Positions 45,777 through 55,892 of a stretch of DNA of 64,000 nucleotides are shown here, one piece after another. Source of the stretch: Branchiostoma belcheri (lineage: Eukaryota; Chordata; Leptocardii; Amphioxiformes; Branchiostomatidae); NCBI RefSeq assembly GCF_001625305.1, contig NW_017804653.1:847347-911346 (forward strand), in the 5' to 3' direction. The position numbers and the translations under genes are program-made. The notes beneath the pieces were generated by a model, which saw only the letters and a program-made list of their open reading frames with translations, made no database searches and was not told the origin of the DNA. The stretch's first letter is position 1; every line of letters starts with the position of its first letter.

Positions 45777-48700
45777 TCACATGAAGTTCACGAACTTGTA
45801 CAGTACAAAGCCGCCATGTTGGAACCCGCACGTCACGAACCGCTGGTCACGTGACACGTCCATGCATGCCGGGATAGATGGCAGACGACATTGAGACACA
45901 GTTCGGCCGGTGGCTGTCTCCAGCACGGTCAAACTACCGTCATGGCTGACCGCCACGACGTGCTTCTCTTCGTGGAGAAATCTCGACGACAAGACAGAAC
46001 TTTCACTCAGATTGAATGCACAGACTTCGCTGCCGCTGTCTGCGTTCCACGCACGAATCGTACCGCCTGATGTAGAACACAGGACCAGCCCGGACGCGCT
46101 GAATTCACACGACGTGATACAGTTCGCTGTCTGTGGTTTCAGATTGAGCAATCTTGCTCCACTTTCCACGTCCCATAGTCCCACAGCACCATCTTTCCCG
46201 CCACTGGCAAGCTGAGAGGAGTCTGCGGAGAAACTGAGGCAGGTGATTACGTCACCGTGGCCTTTGCAGACGACTTTTGGCTCCGCGTTGTCGGGAGACC
46301 AGAGAATGAGTTTTCCCGCCCTGTCTCCGGAAGCCAGGGTTTGCGAGTCCGGGGAAAAGGCACAACAGGACACCCCGTCGGAATGCCCCTCGAAGATGGC
46401 GCTCTCGATGCGTTTCTTGCCTTCTAGGGTTCCCCCAACGTCCCACACGCACAAGGTTGTGTCAGTGCTGCCAGCAGCGATCATACCATTGTCCGGGGAG
46501 AGCGCCATGCAAGTGATTCGGAAGTAGGCATGCCCCTTCAGCAAGCGGTGGTTTTCCCGACGCAAGTCCCACACTTGAAGCGAGTTTGTCCCCGCTAGAG
46601 CCACAAGCCGGGATCCATCCACAGAAAACACACACCTCGGCGGGCATTTCGATTCCACCTTCTTCATCTCTATCTTGGAGATGTATCTGCCCTTGTTGTA
46701 ACACAGTCCTCGCTTCAAGTCCCCCTTCTGAGCGTCATAGACTGTCAGCGTGCCGTTTTCCCCGTGCTCACACGTCACAAGTTCTTTAGAATTGGGCGAG
46801 AACGCACACGTCACGATCCCGTGCGTTCTGGCGTCTTGGTTGACATTTGATGCACTGTCCTCTTCAGTTAGCTTTACCAGACTCACTCTACCGTCTTCCC
46901 CGCACACCCAGGCATACCCGGCGCTTGTAGCACAGCAACTGACGTAGGAACTGTCGGGAACGAAGACTTTGTTGACCCGCAGGGTTTGGGTAGACGTTGC
47001 GTACAGCCTCCCGTTTTGGTCTGCTTCGTTGTTCCTCCCGCGGCAAGCAGAAATGACGTAATCATCGGTCAGACGACAGCTACTGACACCGCCATGATGG
47101 TTCTCGACACTTCCGAGCTCTTCGAACGATTCCAAGTCCAAGACTCGCACGCTGGTGTCACTTTTGTCTCCCACAACGCACAGGAGGCTATCTCTGGTGA
47201 AGATTTGCTTCAGACCTCCGTCGAAGTTGATTTTTCTGAGCTTCTGTCCGGTCTGAGCGTCCCACACGTTGAGGGACTTGTCTCTGCAACCAACCACAAC
47301 AGTTTCTCCGCTTTGAACGAAACTGCAGCACTGAATCGGGGCCTGGTGGTCGCTGAGTGACATGCAGTTCTTCAGCAACAGTTGGTCGCCACTGGTCTCT
47401 TTTTCAAGGTCAAAAAGTTTTACCTTGAAGATGTCGTCGGGAAGATCTGACAAGGAGACACCCGATAGTGAGTAGTCAACATTTAGGAACATTGCGAGCT
47501 TGGAACCTGATTCGGTAAAAGCGCAGATGGCGGGAGTTGCCATGGAGTCCGGAAACGCGGGCGGTTCGAACGCGACAAGCTCGCCTTCAGTGTCAAATAC
47601 GTGAGTGGACGACCCGAAGAAAATATGGCCACCACCAGGGAGGAACGCGCACTGTCGAATTTCCGGACAGTCCGTTTCGAAGAGCCCCACGACTTTCCCG
47701 GTGAAGGGGCGAACCACTCGGACTTTGCCCTGCGAATCTCCGCACGCGAAAAGTTTCCCGTCGGGCGAGACGTCGCAATCCAAGATGGCGGCCCCGCGAG
47801 TCGCGAATGACGTCACTGCCCCGAGGCATTGTGGTTGTTCGGTGACCTTCTGCAGCCAGGGTCGACCTTCGCGATCAAGGTAGCTGTTGGCAACCTGTCT
47901 GTCGCTTCCAAGCCTACTGTAGTTTGCTGATATGGAGACAAAATTGTCTGGATTGTCCACAATTGTATCTGCGTGTCGAAGCAGCAGGTTTCTGAAGCGG
48001 TCAACCGTCGCCCTACCCTCGGTGGAAAGGCTCTCGCACCCCGAGGCGGCGGTGTACTCATCCACCATGTCATACACGGACAGCGGGTCTGTCTCTAGTC
48101 GGACTCTGATGTGGTGAATGTTGCAGAACAACGTTGTAAAGTCGCTGCCAAACTGCCGCGCCCGGACAGAGTGGTACATGCCGTGACGTATGGCATACCT
48201 AGCCGTGGCTCCTGACGTAGGCTTGACGTCATCACCCCTCATCTCCGCCATGATGTTTTGGACGGCTTCTTTGGAAACTCGTGCCAACACCGCATGTCCC
48301 TGCTCAGTGTCAACTCGATGTTTACTCTCGGTCGTGGTGAACCATGATTTCATCCCAGGAGCAAGCGAGAGACTTTCACATTTGCATCGAGTCAGCTTCC
48401 CTAACTGTGCGAACGCCTGCTTCTGGAATGCTGCATTGACTCTCTCTTCCGTCAGGATGGAGCCAAGAATGTCCTTGTGTACAGGTTCCTTGGCCGCTGC
48501 AAGGCACCCTAGCAGAGCAGAGTACAGTTTCTGGCCCAAGAACGTGTATACGCTGTCAACGATTGCCATTTGCACTTTGTTCATTCCTGTCGGTAGCTTG
48601 TTGAGGGTTTTGTTGGTGAGACTGTCTTGGTCCACCAAGAAGTTGACGAGATGGAAGTACCCCAACTTGCCCTCCGACTTCTCTAGAAGAATTTCCGTCA

Positions 48701-50198
48701 CTTGCTGCACATTGGGTGCTGACATGGTTTGACCGAGAACGTCCGTTAGGAAAAGACGAACGTCCTCCTGGTTTCGGGCATCTTCGTTGCTGAGTCGTAG
48801 CATGTCGGACCTGACTCGTGAGTCTTCGTGATTTAGTCGAGACTGTTCGGGCTCGAACTCTGATTGCCTGAAGTACCTCTTTACTGGAGATACTGGAGAG
48901 GTGGATTCACCACACGTAATGAGGATTGCCAGCCAACTTGGTAGGTGCCGTAGCTGGCTGATCATTACCCTGATCTCTTCCCCGTCTGGTGAGTCGATCA
49001 ACTGGTCAAAGCCATCCAGTACCAACAACATCCGCTTGGGGGCGCTAGGCCTGCGTACGCAACTCAGCGGCCTGTGTATCAGCCGGTGGTACATCTCAAC
49101 TGCAGACAAGTGGCGCAAGTCTTCACGTAGCTCGTCGTCTTGTTCGAGCACGCGACAGTACCCGGGGACACTGTGCGACAGCTGGCTGGCCAAGTTCACA
49201 ACAAAGGTCTTTGGTTCTTGGATTGAGGGGTTCTCCGGGAAATAGCAAGCTGCGAGACTGCCATCTTTGGCGAATCTGTTGCAAATGGAGGCAGCTGCGC
49301 ACGACTTTCCCATCCCGGAGGAGCCCGAGAGCAGGAAAGACCTGGAGCTGGTCTTCTCATCATGGCACCAGTGGCTGACTTCGTCGTGCAACCATTGCCT
49401 TGTCTCTGGGTGAAAGTTTCTCAAGTTTCTTTCCACGATTCCTCTCAACCGCCCCATCCTGATCCTCTCGCCAACAAGGCTGAGACTCGAGTCCTCATCC
49501 GGGGGGCACAAAATGGCCGACAACTCTTCGCTGAGTTGCTCACCTTCGAAGGTGAACACCAACGACTCTGAGATGTCCTCAGAAATGACATCCATCGTGT
49601 CATTCTTTGCATCATCCTCACCCCCTGTGATTGGCTCGTGAATCTCAGCTCTCGTTTCTTCGTTCGCATGTCTGTCTCTGTCCAGCGCGACGTTCTTGAG
49701 ATTCTCATTAATGTCCTCTACCGCTTTCCTCACATCACTCCTTCTCTCTCTCAAAGTCACTCCTTCAAAGAGCTGGTTGAGCTCTGCCTCTAACGTGTCA
49801 AACTTTTCCTTGTCCCTCTTCGAATTGAACAGCCTCGCTATCCTGCCTCTCTTGTTCACCTTTCTCACGTGCCTTTCCGATTGTTGTAGCTTCGCTTCCA
49901 ACTGGTCGAAGAAGTCGCTCCGTGATGCACGAAGAAGACCCTCCGAGGAGACGACCTCGATAGCGTGGACGGTCTCGATGAACTTTCTCGTCCGTTTGGA
50001 CACACGCTTCCCGTGCCTGACGGTGTGGTAGATGCTCCCCACCGCCTGGCAGACGGGTACTGCAGCAGTGACGTCCTTCCGGTCCTGGGCGGAAACGAAC
50101 CTGACGTCACCGTCCAGAAGCCTTTGCGTGGTCGCCAGGAGGGAGGTCTCGCTTTGCCTCACGGGAACGTTCCGAACGCAACCAGCGAGATGTTGGAT
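45777..50198 (-). CDS. NLR-like receptor: MLKL/HeLo-type helical domain, NACHT/STAND NTPase, WD40 propellers
   Basis: This is one 4.4 kb exon, from acceptor TTTTCCACCAG (coding from 50198) to stop at 45777; numbering below counts from codon 50162. Residues 1-140 are helical and resemble the four-helix domain of MLKL and fungal HeLo proteins, best around RIARLF..KRDKEKF (107-121) and the Leu residues to 137. An acidic linker follows. The NTPase has a P-loop GSSGMGKS (280-287), Walker B LLVLDGFDQL (379-388) and a sensor-like strand LAILITC (411-417). A helical region (about 480-780) includes YAIRHGMYH. From about 782 to 1461 come roughly 13-14 WD40 repeats with motifs such as VWDAQTG, VWDLRRE, VWDVGG and LWDVESG. 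Expected role: cytosolic sensor that oligomerises with nucleotide exchange and releases a membrane-active N-terminus. The exon has no ATG before residue about 190, so the start lies in an upstream exon. Confidence 0.9.
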   Translation of the reverse strand: MQHLAGCVRNVPVRQSETSLLATTQRLLDGDVRFVSAQDRKDVTAAVPVCQAVGSIYHTVRHGKRVSKRTRKFIETVHAIEVVSSEGLLRASRSDFFDQLEAKLQQSERHVRKVNKRGRIARLFNSKRDKEKFDTLEAELNQLFEGVTLRERRSDVRKAVEDINENLKNVALDRDRHANEETRAEIHEPITGGEDDAKNDTMDVISEDISESLVFTFEGEQLSEELSAILCPPDEDSSLSLVGERIRMGRLRGIVERNLRNFHPETRQWLHDEVSHWCHDEKTSSRSFLLSGSSGMGKSCAAASICNRFAKDGSLAACYFPENPSIQEPKTFVVNLASQLSHSVPGYCRVLEQDDELREDLRHLSAVEMYHRLIHRPLSCVRRPSAPKRMLLVLDGFDQLIDSPDGEEIRVMISQLRHLPSWLAILITCGESTSPVSPVKRYFRQSEFEPEQSRLNHEDSRVRSDMLRLSNEDARNQEDVRLFLTDVLGQTMSAPNVQQVTEILLEKSEGKLGYFHLVNFLVDQDSLTNKTLNKLPTGMNKVQMAIVDSVYTFLGQKLYSALLGCLAAAKEPVHKDILGSILTEERVNAAFQKQAFAQLGKLTRCKCESLSLAPGMKSWFTTTESKHRVDTEQGHAVLARVSKEAVQNIMAEMRGDDVKPTSGATARYAIRHGMYHSVRARQFGSDFTTLFCNIHHIRVRLETDPLSVYDMVDEYTAASGCESLSTEGRATVDRFRNLLLRHADTIVDNPDNFVSISANYSRLGSDRQVANSYLDREGRPWLQKVTEQPQCLGAVTSFATRGAAILDCDVSPDGKLFACGDSQGKVRVVRPFTGKVVGLFETDCPEIRQCAFLPGGGHIFFGSSTHVFDTEGELVAFEPPAFPDSMATPAICAFTESGSKLAMFLNVDYSLSGVSLSDLPDDIFKVKLFDLEKETSGDQLLLKNCMSLSDHQAPIQCCSFVQSGETVVVGCRDKSLNVWDAQTGQKLRKINFDGGLKQIFTRDSLLCVVGDKSDTSVRVLDLESFEELGSVENHHGGVSSCRLTDDYVISACRGRNNEADQNGRLYATSTQTLRVNKVFVPDSSYVSCCATSAGYAWVCGEDGRVSLVKLTEEDSASNVNQDARTHGIVTCAFSPNSKELVTCEHGENGTLTVYDAQKGDLKRGLCYNKGRYISKIEMKKVESKCPPRCVFSVDGSRLVALAGTNSLQVWDLRRENHRLLKGHAYFRITCMALSPDNGMIAAGSTDTTLCVWDVGGTLEGKKRIESAIFEGHSDGVSCCAFSPDSQTLASGDRAGKLILWSPDNAEPKVVCKGHGDVITCLSFSADSSQLASGGKDGAVGLWDVESGARLLNLKPQTANCITSCEFSASGLVLCSTSGGTIRAWNADSGSEVCAFNLSESSVLSSRFLHEEKHVVAVSHDGSLTVLETATGRTVSQCRLPSIPACMDVSRDQRFVTCGFQHGGFVLYKFVNFM

Positions 50199-50352
50199 CT
50201 GGTGGAAAACAGAAATTGAAATTTACGATTATTTACTAGTTTAATTTTGTATCTGTTAACTGTACCTAGTGTTTCAAAGAATGTACATTGAAGGTTGTCC
50301 TTCGATAAACAAATAAACAAACAAACAAACAAACAAGCAATATCTAACTTAC

Positions 50353-50451
50353 CATCGTCTGTGTGTCCGGGACAGGGGTTGCCCACGCACCGCACCTCGT
50401 CCTCCCATGGTGCTTTGTGCCGGGTGGACTTATTTGGACGGGCACACGCAC
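50353..50451 (-). CDS. Small exon directly upstream of the NLR exon; coding frame ambiguous
   Basis: The 99-base exon is bounded by acceptor CTTTGCAG and a perfect donor ATG|GTAAGT, 154 bases upstream of the NLR exon. In phase 1 it reads ACARPNKST...VRCVGNPCPGHTDD, cysteine-containing and in register with the exon at 51873-52032, but this frame meets a stop when joined to 50198. In phase 0 it is open, ends in ATG exactly at the donor, and joins the NLR frame: that ATG (A at -3) could be the NLR initiator. The first reading looks more protein-like; the second provides the missing start. Confidence 0.5.
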
Positions 50452-50611
50452 CTGCAAAGTCAAACCATAATCTTTTATCAGATGACGTTGAATCATGTTT
50501 ATGTAGGTACATTTTCAACAGATAAAAAATTTTTAGTAGATACAATGTCACAAATAACAGGGCATGTGCAGATAGTGGCTGTGACGTACACAATATTAGC
50601 AAACTTTACAC

Positions 50612-50690
50612 GAAAAAACAGTTACGCAAGTAAATGGATAGACTGTGAAAATCTATCCAGTTGCTTGTTTAACTGTTTTCTTTTGTATCA
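50612..50690. repeat. Family-C hairpin
   Basis: AAAAAACAGTTACGCAAGTA, AATGGATAG at the left and CTATCCAGTTGCTTGTTTAA, CTGTTTTCTTTT at the right form inverted arms around a short loop. Confidence 0.7.
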
Positions 50691-51872
50691 CCTGAATGTC
50701 TAACTTTTCGTCACGTATTCAGCTAACTTTGTATGTAAAGTTTCGTTGTCTATTGCTTTGTCCTTAGAATAATAATAGAGTTGGGGCTTACTTAGGAGAT
50801 AAAACAGTATACATTTGTTGGTGTCAGGGAATTATCAGTCCTATAGCTGCACGGATACAGCTGTGTTTGTGCCTTGGAATATCCGTGACGTCATCAGATT
50901 CCAATGTTCTGAGCAGCAAAAACAACAGATGGACGTTTCTGGCGTTATCTAGTGCACCTGTCAATGTAAAGCTCAGAGGGACTTGGGGGGAACGATCTAT
51001 GACATTTCCAAACCACAGTACAGGGATCACATATTAATGTTTTCAACAGACCAATATAGATCTACTAGTATAAGTAGTTTTCAAAAGTTTTCATCACTAG
51101 GGTCGATAACGTTACATTGACAAACTTTGAAATACAGATCATCACATACAGGGCGACTGGCAAAGAATGACGTTGACCCGAGTTTTACCGAATGTTATGC
51201 TGTATCTAATTTCCCAACGTTTATTTGTTTTACCAGAAGAAATACACATTGGTAGAAAAAGCGGTTTCCGAGTAGTCGTGGGGTGTGCGAGGGGCCCACA
51301 AAACACACAAATACTTCTTGACAAAAGAAGCGAGTCGTAAAAGACGTATGTTTTTCTAAAAACAATTCGATACTTAGCTTAGCATCTTGGGACCCAAGAC
51401 ATCGAGATATTACTCTCACTATGGCCTCCTTCAGTCAATATTGACCATTGTAAAATCCTAACTGATATCAGCCCTACAGGTTCAGCTATGGCTGAACAGT
51501 CCTATATGGGAGAATGACACACAAGGTAATCTTCAACAGTCCAAGTAGATCTTTTGGTGGCAAAATGTCTGGCAAATGGATTCTGCCTGGCCAGCCACCA
51601 AACGAACTTGGTAACCATGCAAATACTAGAAGATGAAAAGTAAAGACTCTTTGTAAACAGCTATTGTAAGCCTTTCCACAACAGAGACTACAAATGTATT
51701 ATGCACGGTCCAATGACATTATACGATGTCCAGACTAATCAATCGGAAGATATCCAATAGTCTAGTCTAGCCACTGCCTACGCGAGCATCATGCCAACAC
51801 AGAGATAAGACCAGCTACTGCCTGCCAACATACTGATAAGCTTCAACATTCACTGCATACATAGCGTCCTAC

Positions 51873-52032
51873 CGTCCTTATACAGGAAGACCATCTGCTG
51901 CGGACACTCGAGTGTTTTGATCTGATACGTTTTTGGACCGGGGAAGCCCTTGTCGTTGCCATGGTAACGGTCGAACCACAGGAAAAAACCTTGGGGGTCA
52001 AACCTCGTGACCTCTAGGGTGATCGTTGATGT
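51873..52032 (-). CDS. Small exon of an unidentified Cys-containing protein
   Basis: The exon runs from acceptor GAATACAG to donor GACG|GTAGGA, phase 0 to 1. It reads TSTITLEVTRF, GFFLWFDRYHGND, KTYQIKTLECPQQMVFLYKD: alternating beta-strand-like hydrophobics with one Cys. It joins in frame with 53556-53651 upstream and with 50353-50451 downstream. No family is recognised. A second frame contains ATG at 51962-51960 in a strong context (TTACCATGG), preceded in that frame by a stop, and stays open through the next exon into the NLR frame. That reading is Ser/Arg-rich and less convincing. Confidence 0.45.
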
Positions 52033-53555
52033 CTGTATTCATGACCATTCACTTACAATATCAAACACAGGGCTTTTGTGTTGCATTGGGTAAGATTGAA
52101 AAATGGAATTGTCAGCGAATCAGTCAAACGTATCAGTGAATCTTAATTAAATGTTTCTATGCGATGTGTATCGTATATCATTATTAGAACACGATTGACA
52201 CTATTTCTAAGATTCTTCCATTTCACGCTTGTTTGACTCGTTGCTGCCGAGATACATTACTTATGAGGCTCTGATTGGGGGTTGACAGAATCTTCTGCCC
52301 TCTATGTTGGGCATAAAAAATGCGTTCACCGCTAGTTTATATAGTGGTGTTACATAAAGACTATCATTTGGACCACTCTAAGTATACACTGGGATAGGAC
52401 AACCGTAAGTTTTGAGTTCAAATCTACCGGTCTTTCGACAGTAGCGTAAAATGTACACATAAACCAAAGACGTGTTCTAAGCATGTAAGAGAATAGCGAG
52501 TTCGTGAGGTCTCGGAGAAAACCAATCTATCTTTACACAGAAGTGGGTGAAAAATGCACGAAATTTTTACCTAAAAAATCGCGCCAGCATTTCAAAATGG
52601 TCGTAAACACCCACACACAAAAGTTATTTTTTCCTGTCTGTGACCTCTTCCTGACCCACCAACAGCTGACAGCCTTACCGTTGGACCGAACGTTATTTGT
52701 GAACCCATCAACAGAACGTTTGGACTATTGACACCAGGCAGATCACAGAGAAGGGCCGCACATGACTCATGTACTATAACTGTAGCTAACTGGTGTTGGC
52801 TTACAAGGCGTGTCTGATGTTTGCCCCGTCAGTCACTAGAATAATTTATGTCTGCTTATTAAAATATTTTTGTCGCAAAGGAAGCTCATAAGTTGGCAAA
52901 TGTATCCAAAGTACGGACCACCCATTGAGCAAATTCCGTGTTAAACATTAGCATGTAGCTCACGAACTTGAAATAAAACATTCATTTTACAACTTAATAC
53001 TGTTTACATACAGATTCAGTAATATTAATAATTGGAACACATCTGGCCAGGGGCAACAATTAGAAAAAATAACGACATCATTTCCGAGCGAATATGAGGA
53101 GAGAATTTTCTTATAGCATATATTGCACTTGAACAATGTGTAAAGGAAAAAAAAATTGTTAAGTTTCATGTTTGCAAAACTAAAATAATCCACGATCTTT
53201 CTATAGTATATCCCCTAAAAAGTTGTCAACATTTAGACTGGGTATCAGACTGTTCCAAGGACCTACCTACGCTAGGTCCTCGGCTCCAGGGCCAACATGC
53301 TGCCATGTCCCAAGAAAATTATATCACAGCTCCCCTCAGTTTGGCTCTTGGCCTAGCGTGCTATGGTCCAGGCTCTCAACCCTTGTCCCAACCCCAGAAC
53401 CCAAAGCAAACTGACAACTTCTGACCACAGCCATACTTTCTATATGGCAGGCATCAGCTAATATCAAGCCTCTCGCACTAACTGTCTCGCACAGTCTGCA
53501 TCTATCATTCTATGGAGATAAAAATCAACTTGGCGTTACGTGTGGAAACACTGAC

Positions 53556-53651
53556 CTTGGAGACCCGGCAGTATTTCTGTGCGGTCGGCGGCCGCGATGT
53601 TCTAACCTCCCTCCTACCTCTCCTCGCTACAAGTTCTCCCACACTGGCGGC
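53556..53651 (-). CDS. Small exon of the same unidentified protein
   Basis: The 96-base exon lies between acceptor GGTATTTTTAG and donor AAG|GTCAGT, phase 0 to 0. It reads GELVARRGRREVRT and ends AQKYCRVSK, continuing smoothly into TSTITLEV of the next exon. RRGRR is a possible furin-type processing site, so the exons downstream could encode the mature part of a secreted protein. No signal-peptide exon was found upstream. There is no methionine in it, so it is invisible to start-based ORF calling. Confidence 0.4.
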
Positions 53652-53945
53652 CTAAAAATACCGCTATCTCTTCTATACATCTGACCTCCTTCTTAGAATT
53701 CTTGGGACTACATCGGAATTGTTGCTACCGTAGAACAATTAATATTTCTTCCAAAAATAAAGGACGTTGCAGTTGTTACCGTAAATATTTAAATCTTATC
53801 CGGAAGTAGTTAAGCAGATTGAAAATGACAATATAGAACTTAAAAAGTAGAAAAAAATTCACTGAAAATTTTAATATAGTTTGATATTTTAAAGTTTAAA
53901 AAAAACAATGGAAGTACGGTAGCTCGTCAGTTTTATCGTCTGCAG

Positions 53946-54095
53946 ATTTTCCCGCCCCTGAGCCGTCTGACGGAAACCCCCGAAAATATGGCCGGAACCT
54001 TGGAAGAACTCCAAAATATTTATCGTCAGAAATACTTGCTGCCCTCTCAAGCGGCTCTCAGATGGTTCTTGTCTCAGATCAAAACATTCCTGTAG
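53946..54095 (+). CDS. Candidate terminal exon, unidentified
   Basis: A good acceptor (TTTTATCGTCTGCAG) opens a 49-residue frame ending at TAG. It contains PPLSRLTETPENMAGTLEEL and then RQKYLLPSQAALRWFLSQIK, an amphipathic helical composition. No upstream + strand exon with matching phase was identified. The opposite strand is also open over this interval, so one or both may be chance. Confidence 0.25.
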   Translation: MFPPLSRLTETPENMAGTLEELQNIYRQKYLLPSQAALRWFLSQIKTFL

Positions 54096-54619
54096 TTGAT
54101 AACTCGGGAGGACGCCATTAGCACTTGTTCTGTTCAATTTTGCAGGCGGGGGTTAGGTCACGGGCCTGGGATGGCTGGCACTGTTGGTGGGTAATGTGTC
54201 TAATATTGTCACCCTGGCAGGAGAAGCCAACATTCAAATGTACAAAACCTTTTCCAAGTACATAGAAACACCTTTCCGTAAGACAATATGGCAAAACCAT
54301 GGAGGTAGAAAAAGAGATAATATGGCAAAACCAAGTGAACACGATAGCAAGAACTTTGCCCATTGCAACCCAGGACATAGAGATCACATCTAGCGAGATA
54401 ATAGACTTTAAACAAGGACAACAACAACATATGGGCAGAGTCTGTCACACCACCTGGTCGTTATCGCCTAAGGACATGTTGCCAAGTTCACTTGAGAGTG
54501 TCTGGCCAAACTTTTGAGAAGTGACATGTGCAACCACTTAACCCTTGACAGAGAGAGCATGAGAAATGGAGGACTAAAGAGACAGAAAAGAACATAGACA
54601 CGGCCAGGAAATGAAGAAA

Positions 54620-54656
54620 TATTGAATGAATGAATGAATGAATGAATGAATGAAGA
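54620..54656. repeat. (GAAT)n microsatellite
   Basis: About eight TGAA/GAAT units in a row. Confidence 0.9.
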
Positions 54657-55892
54657 CATTTATTGTATATCAATATCCACTGGGTTAGTATATAGGTCAC
54701 AACAAATGAATAGTTTGTATATGTATATGTACATACATTTTGTGTGCATGTATATATACACATACAAAAACAGGAAGCACTTTAGACACAAAAACAATTT
54801 AACATCCAAACATCTGCTTGGATACTGCAGACACGGGTGTTGACGAACAGTGTCGCCGACGATTTCTCATTTTACAACACAAATAACAATTCTGCCCGTC
54901 ATCACCATATGAACGCGACAGGCGGAATGATTTTGAGCCATGGCTCGTGAGTGACACGGAACTGGCCCCCCACAAAGGCAGACCCCATTATACCGATAAG
55001 ATAACGGTGATAAATGACCCCTGGTGCGAATGGGGACTACCTGTCTTGTGTGAGAAAACGCACGGAGTCACATTGCACAATAAACTACTGGTATTCAAAA
55101 TACGTGACCTGACCCGGACCATGCAGGTCAAAATTTCGGACGCACAATTTTGGACCATTTACGTCATTTCCAGCAATGAATGGACATCAAATATTATCCG
55201 ATATCATTGGTCAAAGTAATAAAATGAACTGACGTATTAGTAGCCTGGATGCTAAATCCATAGCACGTATCCAATGTTATGTATTAGAGTAGTCTCAGAG
55301 CCCATGTTTTAGATTCGAAGTCCATACGTACGTTGCTGCTATCAAATACTACTACTTTTGTATTTTGTATTTGATGTACGATAAAGGCTACTGTCATCAT
55401 TTCTGACCTGTATTGTGCCCATGTGTATAGGTTAATGTTACTAAATCAATCAGCGCAGGGCCACAGAAAGCTTTACCAAAAGGACAGCCACGGCATATTT
55501 CTGTGGCGGGCTCCGGTCACCAGGGAGGTAACGAAATCCATGGAACAGCTCAACCATGTCTGAACACTCCCGAATGTAAGGTAATATTTCCCCTAATGAC
55601 ACAAGTTATGCCTAAAAGAAGCCTCCAAGTAACATAAACTCACTACTGCCTAGACCATCGCTGCATATTTCGCTTGTGATTTATATGGTATTTTATTCTA
55701 CATATTGGATGCACATGTACTTGAACCACTTCAGACTTTTGTCGTTGCCGACAAAGGAAAGTATTATGGTCTGCCCTGAGAGAACTGCTCAGTCACGATC
55801 GTCCAAAAACAAACGGACCCCCACAGGCGATTCTGTGTTGGGGCGGTACTTAAGTAGTAAACTGTACAATATTAAGACATATAATAAAGGGT

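Noticed and set aside
46000-50031. Many + strand frames of 60-180 codons opposite the NLR exon
   Set aside because: Shadows of a GC-rich coding exon; none has motifs, and the minus-strand frame is unambiguous.
50295-50525. Frames crossing the AAAC repeat near 50300
   Set aside because: They are microsatellite-derived and antisense to the small exon at 50353-50451.
54947-55219. 90-codon + strand frame with GTG start
   Set aside because: Moderately protein-like composition, but no start in context, no splice sites and no recognised family.
55485-55600. Minus-strand segment reading FHGFRYLPGD or, in another frame, KYYLTFGSVQTW, with a GTAAAG donor
   Set aside because: Two frames compete, the acceptor is weak, and no phase-compatible neighbour was found; a resemblance to a segment near 59600 is too short to use.
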